Assembly: GCA_946902985.2 (NCBI GenBank)
Contig: OX336389.2
Location: 173,176,704 to 173,240,703 of the forward strand
Source: Meconema thalassinum
Taxonomy: Eukaryota; Arthropoda; Insecta; Orthoptera; Tettigoniidae
Direction: 5' to 3'
DNA: 64,000 bases
Shown: positions 55,289 to 64,000 of the stretch, piece by piece
Layout: every line of letters begins with the position of its first letter
How positions within the stretch are numbered: position 1 is the first letter of the stretch
Made by a program: the position numbers and the translations under genes
Notes under the pieces: generated by a model
The model's input: the letters and a program-made list of their open reading frames with translations, nothing else
What the model was told of the DNA's origin: nothing
The model's database searches: none

Positions 55289-58200
55289 TCATTCCCACCT
55301 GGATATCTCTGCTCCCTTCACAAAGCTGCAGATCAATCTTATTGGGTCCTCGAGGATTTTCTCTCTTTCTTCACCTGGCAACCCCAGTGTGGAGATTCTA
55401 ATTCTTCCCAGCGCCTCACATTCAAAAAGTATGTGTTCAGCTGATTCTTCTGCTTCATTGCATTTCCTACATATATTGTCTCTTATTACTCCAATTCTAT
55501 GTAGGTGTTTTTTAAGATGGCAGTGTCCTGTCAATAGTCCCACTACCCATCTTATATTTCCTCTGCTAAGTTGTAGAAGTTCTTTAGTGTGCTTCTTGTT
55601 TGGTCCTTTTATCAGTTCCTTTGCAAGTCTGCAACCTGGAGTCTTTTTCCAGTTTTCAATTTGCTTCTTTTGTACCCATTTACCTATTACATGTCGGGCT
55701 TGTCTGTAAGAGATCCCACATTCAGGTTCTGAGCCTACAAAATGTATCTCTGCTCCTTTTCTGGCCAGTTCATCTGCCCTTTCATTACCTTCTATACCTG
55801 CATGCCCTGGTGTTGTACTCTGAGAGCTTCAGGAGAACTGAGTGGCAGTACCATACTATTTTGGATGTTATCCGGACAGCCTCTAGTGCCTTAATGGCTG
55901 CTTGGCTATCCGTAAGAATGAAAATGTTCTTATCTTTATATTTCATTTTCAGGTTTTCTTCAAGACACGTGGTGATAGCTAACACCTCCGCTTGAAAGAC
56001 AGTAGTGTGTCTGCCCAGGCTCATTTGAATTGATCTCTCAGGTCTTTCCCCGTGGATCCCTCCTCCTGTACCACTTACAGTTTTTGAGCCATCAGTCCAC
56101 CACACTATATCCTCTCTATCGGTCTTCCACTTGTTGATATCCCAGTCTTCCTTTTTTATTATTTGGATCTCAAATGGTTTCTCAAAGTTATACTTTGGTA
56201 TCATGTAATCAGAAGGCATGTATAGTACTTCCCCTGTTATAACTCTGTTAATTTTACAGAGTCCTAGATTGGGCCTTTGTGCTTTCCAGCATTCTGTTTG
56301 TTCCAATCTATATGAACTCATTCTAGCCTGTCCCTCTATGAAGTTGCATAGAGATGGGAGATCCAGTAATGTATTCAAGGCTTCTGTCGGCACAGTTTTC
56401 ATAGCTCCAGTTATAGCTACACATGCCATTCTCTGCAGACTATTTAATCTGCTGCCGACATTTCCTTGTTTTGCTTTCTCCCACCAAATGATTGAAGCAT
56501 AGGTTCTCAGTGGTCTAATGATCATTGTGTATATCCACATTACCACCGACGGATTTAGACCCCATGTTGTCCCAACAGCTCTCTTACACGCATAGAGTAA
56601 GTTCTTGGCCCGGGTTATGTTCCTTTCTATATGCGGATTCCAGGTTAGCTTTTTGTCTAGTACTACTCCAAGATATAGTACCTGTTCTTCCATATAGATT
56701 TCTTGCCCAAAGAGCTTCAGTGCTCTCTTTCCCTCTAATTTTTTCTTTCTTGTAAAAGGGACCAGAGTTATCTTATTCGGGTTAACGGAAAGTTGTTCTT
56801 CCCGACACCAGTTCTCTACAAGGTTAAGTGATCTCTGCATGAGGTCCCGTATGACACTCATCACCTTACCTCGTACTACAATCTCTAGGTCGTCTGCATA
56901 TCCTTGTGTATACATACCCTGTTCGTTGAGCCTGGCTATGATTTTGTCCACTACAAGGTTCCAAAGCAGAGGAGATAACACTCCTCCCTGAGCACAGCCT
57001 CGAGTGGCCCTAACCGTTAGCATCTCATCAAACAGGGTTGCTTTTATCCTTCTTCCGTCCAGCATGGATTTAATCCATTTTACGACTGTTTTGCTGACCT
57101 TGCTCTCTTCTACTGCTTTGATGATAGAGTCATAGGTTGTATTACTGAAGGCCCCTTCTATGTCTAGAAATGCCGCCAGTGCTATTTCTTTATATTCTAG
57201 GCTTTCCTCTATTTTGCAAACCAATTGATGGAGTGCTGATTCAGTGGATCTGCCTGGTCTATATGCAAACTGATTTTCATGTATCATTGAGTTCAGTTGC
57301 ACAGTTCTTCGGATGTATTTATCCATAATTTTCTCCATTGCTTTTGGCATGAAGGAATTTAAGCATAATGGTCTGTAGGCTTTGGCTTGAGCATAATTCG
57401 CCCTACCAGGCTTCGGTATAAATACCGCTTTAGCCTCAGACCATGATTTCGGCACGTGCCCTAGGGCTAGACTAGCTCTGAATAGGTTCGTCAAGGCCTC
57501 AACGAGTATCTCCCGTCCTTTCTGAGGGAGTATCGGAAGTATCTCATCTGGCCCCGGAGCCTTTATGGGTTGAAACGTGTCGATTGCCCATCTCACTTGA
57601 TTGGGTTTTACTAGTCTTTTGGCACAGTTCCAGTCTGCTCTTCGAGCTTTGGCCTCTGTTCCAATCTCTTCTTCCTCTGTCATCTCCTCAGCCTCAGGAA
57701 AATGACACGCCATCAACATCTGTAGCGTGTCCCTCCCTTCCTGAGTAAATGTTCCATCGGATCTTTCCAGTGTTCCTACTTGGTTTATGTGAGTTGCTTT
57801 GAGAACCTTCTGAAGCCTTGCTGCTTCAGTATGCGTTTCCACTTTCTCACAGAACAGTCTCCAAGATTTTCTCTTTGCTCTCCGTATTTCTAGGTTATAC
57901 TCGGTGAGTTTCCTATGATATATATTCCACATACCATTTCTAGATGATATTTTATGCAAAGCCCTAACCTCTTTTTTCAATTTGGCTAGGTTGTTGTTCC
58001 ACCACCTGACGTTTTTGGTGTTCTTCTTTTCTCTGAGAGGACAGTTGTCATAGTATGAGCCTATAATGGCATCCTCCTAAAAGTTCCACTGCCTCATCCA
58101 ATTCTCTCTGTCCCCTCACATCAGTTCGGATCTTCTGCACAGTCTGCCCCAGAACTTCTCTGTATCCATCCCAGTTAGTTCTTTTGGGGTCTCTGTACAT

Positions 58201-58905
58201 TTCGATTCTACTTTGTCTCGCATCTATAACAAATTGGATATGCTGGTGGTCTGCCAGTGATGGTTCCTCCAGCATCTTCCAATCTTTAATGAAATTTGCA
58301 ATATGCGTAGTGCTCATTGTAATGTCTATTACCTCCCTACGATTCTTATTTATGAATGTAGGCTTATTTCCTAGGTTTAGTATCATGATCTCAGTTCTCA
58401 TGATAAACTCTAGTAAAGACTCACCTCTTGCATTGCAGTTCGTACTGCCCCATGCCGTGTGGTGTGACTTTGCATCCGCTCCCAGGACTAGATGTTCTTT
58501 CCTCTTTGCGTTGCAAATTAAGTTCTCAACTTCTTCTGTTGGAGGCAGATTAGTTGAGTCATATGGGAAGTACGCAGAGCCTATAATTATTTCTCTAGGT
58601 CCTTCTCAATTTCCAAGTTTTACCTTGGCCACAGTCAAATCCCGTGAACAGTGCTCCTGCAATAGAAGACATTGTAGTTTCCTACTCACAAGAAGGCACG
58701 TTCTGGGTATTTCCGATATTGTATCGTACATTAGCTTACCTCCAGATTCCGCCAGTCCTGCTACTTTGCCCTTGACTACCCATGGCTCCTGAATAAGGGC
58801 CACGTCAATAGCCTCGGACTTGAACTTTCTGGCGAAATTGGCCACAGCTACTTTTTTATGTTGAAGGTTGGCCTGAAGTACTTTCAGTACCATCCTTGCC
58901 AACAT
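55289..58905 (-). pseudogene. LOA-clade ORF2 (EN-RT-RNase H), broken
   Basis: From the ATG at 58905: VLKVLQANLQHKKVAVANF, VALIQEPWVV, a frame break near 58605, HTAWGSTNCNARGESL and LADHQHIQFVID (endonuclease). A 731-codon frame (57980-55785) holds the RT: AYRPLCLNSFMPKAMEKIMD, ENQFAYRPGRSTESALHQLV, AAFLDIEGAFSNTTYDSI, GCAQGGVLSPLLWNLVVDKI and the catalytic GYADD. It also holds the first part of RNase H: IVWWTDGSKTVSGTGGGIHG, TVFQAEVLAITTCL and ILTDSQAAIKAL. A frameshift near 55820 precedes GHAGIEGNERADELA. The end carries CRKCNEAEESAEHILFEC, a CCHC-like finger. ATG 58905 lies inside the end of ORF1, an overlap of ~50 bp. Confidence 0.85.
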
Positions 58906-59921
58906 TGGGTTTCGTTTTTCCTTTGATGACCTGAAACCTGATTTGCCCAAGTCCGAGTTTAGCCTTCAGGCTTCTCTTCTTGAGCTCTTCAAAGTCTCGT
59001 TCACCAAGGGCCATAACGACTGTCCTTCCTGTTTCGTCAGTTGTTGATGCATTCAGCACCCTCCAATCTTTCTTCAGAATTTTGGTGTCTTCCACTTTCA
59101 TCTTGTCAAAAGGAGGTGGGAACTTGGTGATGACCTTGATAGTGTTCAACACCTTCGTAGCGTCCGCCACCTCTAAATTCTCCCCTTTCCAGGGGTTACA
59201 ATTGGATACTGTCTATTCCAGCCAGCTTTTACTTTCTGGATTGGCACAGATCAGTACCATTGCTCCATTTTCCAGCCTTGGTGACTCGAGGAAGCCCGGC
59301 AGACACCCATCTGACAGCGGCTTCATCTGCGCTATCAAGACGGTTGACAGTTCCGTCATATCCTCCTCCTTGAGCTTGCCATCTGGAAAGGACTTAGGTA
59401 TTATTACGACCTTGGATGAGGTCAGTCGTTCCGAAAAGGACATGACTGTTTCCTCCTTCTGTTTCTTGGAGAGTGGTTTTACAGCCGAACTTGGTGGCGT
59501 GCTGTCCTCCGACCTTGGTCTTTTGGACCTTGTCAGTCGCATAGCATTTTGCCGATCTCTGTTCTTAGGCTTCTTCTCCACCCAAGTTCCAGCTGCTATC
59601 TTGGCTTCTTTTCTCAGTTTCTTCTTTTCTTTGTAATATGCACTCGTGCGAGGTTTATTTTCTATGTGCATCCTGTTGATCTTTGATGCAGATATCTTGG
59701 TCTTTCTCGGTGGAATCTCCTGTGCTACTTGGTCCTGCAGTCTGCTCTACTGTAGCTTCTGTTGCCTTTTCCAATTCTTGTTTGGATTTAGAGACAGCCT
59801 GTCCTACTGGGACTTCTGTCTCCATTTTTTCATCTCCGGTCTGCACATGGATCTGCTCTGCTGGAGCTTCCATGGCTTCCTTTGATGTGGGGTTTGAAGT
59901 TGGTTCTTTCTGATTGTCCAT
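58856..59921 (-). pseudogene. LOA-clade ORF1, frameshifted
   Basis: It starts MDNQKEPTSNPTSKEAMEAP at 59921 with a Thr/Glu-rich N-terminus, then a frame change near 59660 into a Lys/Arg-rich stretch. A stop after MVLICANPESKSWLE (59213) follows, then ADATKVLNTIKVITKFPPPF, DWRVLNASTTDE, and GERDFEELKKRS to 58856. The pattern (CAN.ES..WLE, then two short alpha/beta blocks) recalls the DUF4780-type ORF1 of LOA elements. No zinc knuckle is present, unlike the I-clade ORF1. Confidence 0.7.
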
Positions 59922-60460
59922 ACCTCATATTATAATAGGGTTTTTGCCCCTTCTAGGGTCCTGAGCGACGTTCTCACCATCCGTGATGAGGCATAAAGCC
60001 AGATATTGTCCTCTCGTAACTAAGGCTCCCCGTAGCTGTAACCACGCCCCTCAGTCGTCCATCCAGCAATCCACCCCTGGCCCGCACCATCAAGCCAGGT
60101 TTGTACCGCCTTCAGTAGGCCTACTCACGTGGTAACCACTTGGCATTACCATGACTGAGTTCACAGCCATGGCTTCCTCCCTAGATTGGGTTCGCCCCAT
60201 TCCCAACCCGCAGCTCGTCCAGGCTACGTAGGGCAAAGTGATGTGTTGGTTCCAGCTCATCGCATTGAGCCTTCACCTCAATCACCAGCACCCACTTCAC
60301 CTAAACCACTGTTTCACCCATGCGGGGGACCATGGATGCCTCTCTAGCAGGTATGGTCGAGGCCTCCACTTCCAAGCCTTGGCTTGGGCTAGTAACCGTG
60401 GGGGTATTATTACGCCCCCCTCCCACAGGGGGTGGGTGGTGTTTTAGCTTCCTCCTTCTT

Positions 60461-60806
60461 GTATAATGCCTGGTTACCATTCATGGCTCCACACAGTATC
60501 TCAAGAAAGGAGCTACTAGTCCCCTTCACTACGCAGAGGATCTCCATTCTAATTCCAATAGAGACACTTGTCATGTTCAGTTACACATTAGTTCAAGTGT
60601 CGATTGTAAGTTGGAAATTTGCAAGTGCAGAGTCACTGTCGAAGGACTTTATTTAGTGCTCTCTGAAGCTAGGAATGATTTGACATCAGTCTATGGTGAA
60701 TAAATGAGAACATATTAAGTGTTAATCTCTTGAGAATTATTAGTGGATTTTCTTTCAACTTCAGAATATTTCTTTTAATGCTAGTGTGTGACTCCATATG
60801 TTTCAG
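60461..60806 (+). other. End of TMEM115 intron 1
   Basis: Intron between the LOA element and exon 2, ending in TTTCAG at 60801-60806. Confidence 0.7.
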
Positions 60807-60980
60807 CTTCTTCCCAAATGTGCTTCAGCCTCCTATAGCTGTGGTGTGCAACACAATCCATGGTTTCCTGGTTCGAATGGGACTGTGCCGGCGTATGACG
60901 CCTAAATATGACATGGTTGCGCCATCGGGCATTACTATAAGTCTTCCTGGAATTGATCCTCATGATATGGAAAGAAGAAG
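60807..60980 (+). CDS. TMEM115: TMEM115, coding exon 2
   Basis: Follows an acceptor TATGTTTCAG. Spliced to exon 1 the frame reads ...NFCFA-SFFPNVLQPPIAVV, then HGFLVRMGLCRRMTPKYDMV and APSGITISLPGIDPHDMERR. This cytoplasmic segment is the most conserved tail block of the TMEM115 family (FFP..LQP, then KYD..APS.ITISLPG.DP.D.ERRR). The exon ends AAG|GTTTGT at 60980/60981 in phase 2. The expected next residues (an R then an ALKAL-type helix) lie in a third exon that I could not find before 64000. A longer frame through 61068 runs into the intron and is not used. Confidence 0.92.
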
Positions 60981-62163
60981 GTTTGTAGGAGGTGTTTTTT
61001 TTTCTTTCTTCTTGCTATTATGTAGTAAAACAAAATATTTAACTCGTCTAATTTACCACAGACTGTGACTGAAAAATAAAAACAGCCGATTGATTGACTT
61101 CACTGCCAAGAATTTGCTCGACAACAGGTTAGGATCCCTAACGTAAGAGGTAGTGGTTACCCAGTATCATCAACATAATATTACAATAAATGTGCTGATG
61201 GATGTCTTGGCTCATGCTTTATAAAGGCATTGTAATAATTCACCATGTTGTTGTGACCAATAATCTAGATATCCATTTAAAACTAATCATCACCAGGATG
61301 GTGTTGTATGTGGTAGCCATTGATGATGTAGAGTAAGGGGAGGAATAGAAGTAGGAGATGTAGTCTGCTGTAAACTGAAGTAAGGTACAACGAGATGTAG
61401 GTTTGTTTGTCAGGAAGTACATAGACTTTAACTTAGTGAATGCTACGCATAGAGCTGTAATTTGGGCTTAGTTGGTCAGCACATTTCTTCAGTTGGGCTC
61501 GCTTACCTGGGTTTCTTTTGTTTTGGAATGGTCACAAATTGCACTTGCCCAAACCATATGGGTCAGCCTGTTTGAAATGTAGCATGGTCTTTCAAATGGT
61601 CCAAGGCAACCAGACTCAATAACAGACCCATAGACACTGGTCGAGAGTGCATGATCCATTTGGTTTAGTTCACAATGGGCATAATGAGACCTAAATGGGC
61701 TAGGAACCCAGCAAGCTCTAGAGCTGTCAATCAGGCTTATTTGGTCAGCCCATTCTGCGGCTTGGCTCGCTCGCCTATCCAGATGCCAGCTGCCATAAAT
61801 AGTCAGCAGATTCGGAAGAAACAGTCCACTTTTCACACTCCTAAATCAAACTATATAACATAATCAAAACAAAAATTAAATAGAAACATGAATGTATGAA
61901 TGAATATGTTTTTTTTTCTTTCTTTACAGCTAAGCTGCCATTATCTTTAAATTTTATGTATTTATTTCATATTTGTTTTCATGAGTGTTTATTTTATATC
62001 AATACTAGATGACCTGACAGACGTTACTCTGTCAAAATAAATGACAATGTATTGAACTCCAATTCAGTCTGTACTACACGCAAAAATCAGAATGATGCAA
62101 ATCACTACATCATCAACATGAAATGAGTTAATTTTCTACTGCTACCAAAAGTTACTTAGAAAC
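60981..62163. other. TMEM115 intron 2, first part; nothing recognised
   Basis: GTTTGT donor at 60981. GTTAGGATCC-type and TTGGTCAGC...GCTCGCT segments occur twice (about 61470 and 61740), hinting at a small repeat. No gene. Confidence 0.45.
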
Positions 62164-62384
62164 TACAGTAGAAGCCCGATATAATGCGGTTGTCGGGGGA
62201 CAGGCTTTACCCCGCGGTATATCGAGAGTGAGCTGTATAATGACGAACTATGCATGGAAAGTTAGGAAGAACACATAATGCAATGCAGTATTATACAGTC
62301 ATATTGTACTATATACTCTACTGTATTTAAATTTAAAGAACAATAGAAGTACTGTACATACTGTAAAGCTCGCCACGGTGGGTT

Positions 62385-62560
62385 CGCTCCTGGCCATGGT
62401 AAGTTTTTGAAAAATCACGATACGATGTTTGCATGTTAAAGATCCCATTTGAATTCAGTAGGCCGTGTTCATAATGGCTAAATTAATCTCAGGATTTTCT
62501 GTCAACACAAAGTTCCTCATTTCTCTACTAGAAAGCGCTATAGTGTCAAGGAGCTTAGAT
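62385..62560 (+). repeat. SINE-like piece inside the pogo-like element
   Basis: GGTGGGTTCGCTCC is B-box-like, and GCATGTTAAAGATCCCATTT matches a block of the SINE at 43400-43700. Boundaries are uncertain. Confidence 0.4.
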
Positions 62561-62743
62561 ATCTAACCTCCTAGTGCTTCAAGGAACAACAAAATTCAAC
62601 ATGCAAGCTACCACCTGAGTGTCAAATAACAAAGCTTGCACCTGAGGCCATACAATATTATTATTATTATTAAATACTGTAAAACATTTCAGAAACTTTC
62701 CAAATAGGGTACAGCAATTAGAAAAACTTAACTCAAACGTCGA

Positions 62744-62851
62744 CCAAACAATAGCCTCACATGATAAACTTGCTTTCGTTTCGCCATTCTTCACACGATC
62801 AATAATTTTTCGTTTATCACTCCCAGAATACGCTTTCCGTTTCTGTGACAT
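62744..62851 (-). pseudogene. pogo-type transposase N-terminus
   Basis: From ATG 62851: MSQKRKAYSGSDKRKIIDRV then KNGETKASLSCE. This is the start of the CENP-B-like helix-turn-helix that binds the transposon ends. The recognition helix and everything after are lost. Confidence 0.6.
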
Positions 62852-63274
62852 CGCAACAAGCCCACAGAAATCTAGACAATGAATTAATAATTTATGATCC
62901 ACATGATGGTTGTGCTCATTTCGATTATTGCCAAGCACTGTTGCATAGTCACACTGTTACCAATGTTAACGGTGAGATGTGTATTCAAAACTTATGTCTA
63001 GCAACAATCTTGATACAGTATGTATGTTGATAAGATACACCAAAGGTTGAGTTTAATTACGTCCATCTCCTTTGGTTATTGTACAGAGAGCTTGACGTTT
63101 GCAGCAGTAAATTTTACTGCAGAATTACGACATGCAGACTGTATTACGTTTTTTTAAGTTTATAAAATACCACTGAGAGTGCAAATATCATTCATACATG
63201 ATACAATATTTTATTTTGGGAGACAATTCATCGGCGTTTTATCCGAATCCGCAATGTAACAGGCTTCTACTGTA

Positions 63275-63720
63275 TGTATTTTCAGTAGCTGCAATGTTAA
63301 TATCTTCAAAGTGACTAAGGAAATGCTCGAAAAGATATCAGCATATCACTACCCAGAAATAACCTTGACTGACTGTTGCGTAGATGGACACTGTTTGGCA
63401 GGTCTTAAAATCCCTCACTGAGCCATAATTATCCCCCGTTGCAAATTGAGTAATTTGATAAGTAGATGCCGCGAAGATAATGTGCCAAAACGTACGGTAA
63501 TCTTCTTTCTTCGGGGCAAATCATTATTATAGAAAACACTCATTCCAATCAACACTATGAAGATAAAATTCCGTCAAAAGAAACTTCTGTTTTCACTGGC
63601 GTAAGAGTGTTCCTCACATGATCACAATTCTTGAGTGTGGCTATTAATTTACTGCCACATAATGAAATACTTCTTGCACATGTAATAATACTGACCAGTT
63701 CCAAAGAAAATTCTTCTGTT
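63275..63720. other. No gene recognised
   Basis: Possibly the 3' part of the Helitron whose helicase ends at about 63725. No CTRR terminus with hairpin could be placed with confidence. Confidence 0.35.
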
Positions 63721-63724
63721 AAAT

Positions 63725-64000
63725 GATATTTTCATTGTAATGCTTTATGGCAAACATTATTTTTTGTTTGATTTCCTGGCGCGTAAACAAAGTTTATGGC
63801 TTTCCAACACGGGAACAGATAACATACAATTGGCCGTGCGAGAGACATGGGTTTTCAAGATTAATGCCGCAAACACTCAAATGCCTGCCCCTGTGATTTA
63901 TTTATCGTCATAGCGAAAGCAAGCAGCACTGGAAACTGCAGTCGTTTAAATTCAAATGGTATGTCTGTGGGAATCATAGGGATGCCTGGTATCAAAATGT
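63725..64000 (-). pseudogene. Helitron Pif1-like helicase C-terminus, truncated by window edge
   Basis: Reverse strand from the window edge: IPMIPTDIPFEFKRLQFPVL then LAFAMTINKSQGQAF. This is the SF1B helicase motif region (AMTINKSQGQ) of Helitron RepHel proteins. After a one-base shift, SVCGINLENPCLSHGQLYVI then CSRVGKP continues the conserved end, followed by a stop. Helitrons move by rolling-circle transposition. The frameshift marks a dead copy, and the rest lies beyond 64000. A host Pif1 gene is less likely given the IPTD..FEFKR block. Confidence 0.75.

Larger units (their letters stand above)
55198..60460 (-). mobile_element. LOA-clade non-LTR retrotransposon, nearly complete
   Basis: Reverse strand: a GC-rich leader (about 60460-59922), ORF1 (59921-58856), ORF2 with EN, RT and RNase H (58905-55289), then a short 3' UTR with an (AAG)n tail (about 55200-55212). 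The RT GYADD motif and the RNase H fit LOA. The 5' boundary is approximate and I found no target-site duplication. Confidence 0.8.
62166..63272 (-). mobile_element. pogo/Tigger-like DNA transposon, decayed
   Basis: TA duplications (62164-62165, 63273-63274) flank CAGTAGAAGCC(C/T)G-type inverted ends, typical of pogo-group Tc1/mariner elements. The first ~25 bp of the two ends match with few changes. A transposase N-terminal scrap lies on the reverse strand. At 1107 bp it is far shorter than a full Tigger and includes a SINE-like insertion. Confidence 0.8.

Noticed and set aside
58980..59636. 218-aa + strand frame
   Set aside because: Antisense to the LOA ORF1; Ser/Leu-rich composition is as expected for a shadow of a Lys/Glu-rich protein.
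60730..61068. A 112-aa single-exon gene
   Set aside because: Only the middle (60807-60980) is coding: it is TMEM115 exon 2. The two ends are translated intron.
1..64000. A new prokaryote-type defence or biosynthetic system
   Set aside because: Introns, SINEs, LINEs and a TMEM115 gene show animal nuclear DNA. No operon-like gene cluster is present.

Overview
This is animal nuclear DNA, almost certainly from an insect. The only host gene I can name is TMEM115, a Golgi multi-pass membrane protein. Its first coding exon (42483-43183) ends in a CAG|GTAAGT donor, and its second (60807-60980) follows a TTTCAG acceptor in matching phase; the gene continues past the right edge. Nearly everything else is transposable elements (TEs), mostly broken, with eukaryotic traits: introns, tRNA-type SINEs, target-site duplications (TSDs) and simple repeats. 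SINE tails resembling those I know from roaches, termites, stick insects and crickets hint at a polyneopteran insect, but that is a weak inference.

Layout. 1-1.25 kb: nothing recognised. 1.25-1.64 kb: an endonuclease scrap of a CR1/L2-like retrotransposon. 1.9-7.3 kb: I-clade non-LTR retrotransposon copy 1, decayed. 7.3-9.65 kb: a reverse-strand RTE-clade element. 9.66-16.3 kb: I-clade copy 2, carrying a SINE (15-bp TSD) and a hAT MITE (8-bp TSD). 16.3-20.1 kb: one end of a Harbinger-like element, a degenerate MITE and a reverse-strand THAP zinc-finger exon. 20.1-27.77 kb: a reverse-strand Ty3/gypsy-type LTR element with near-identical LTRs but stops, frameshifts and a large pol deletion. 27.8-28.55 kb: a fold-back element. 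28.55-32.0 kb: mostly unassigned, with an RT scrap, SINE scraps and the other Harbinger-like end. 32.1-42.1 kb: I-clade copy 3 with an intact ORF1. Its ORF2 is split by a P-element-like transposon, which itself holds a CR1/L2-like retrotransposon with an intact 1012-aa EN-RT protein (three-level nesting).

42.48-60.98 kb is TMEM115 with a 17.6-kb intron filled by SINEs, two copies of one MITE, a piggyBac MITE, a 388-bp palindrome, RT scraps and a nearly complete LOA-clade element. 61-64 kb holds a pogo/Tigger-like element and, at the edge, the C-terminal end of a Helitron Pif1-type helicase.

No operon, CRISPR array, phage or defence system is visible. The interest lies in the nested insertions with readable junctions, the odd repeat structure at the LTR/primer-binding junction, two unrelated THAP remnants, and a few unexplained palindromes. 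Every homology call was made by eye from protein motifs; no database search was possible.
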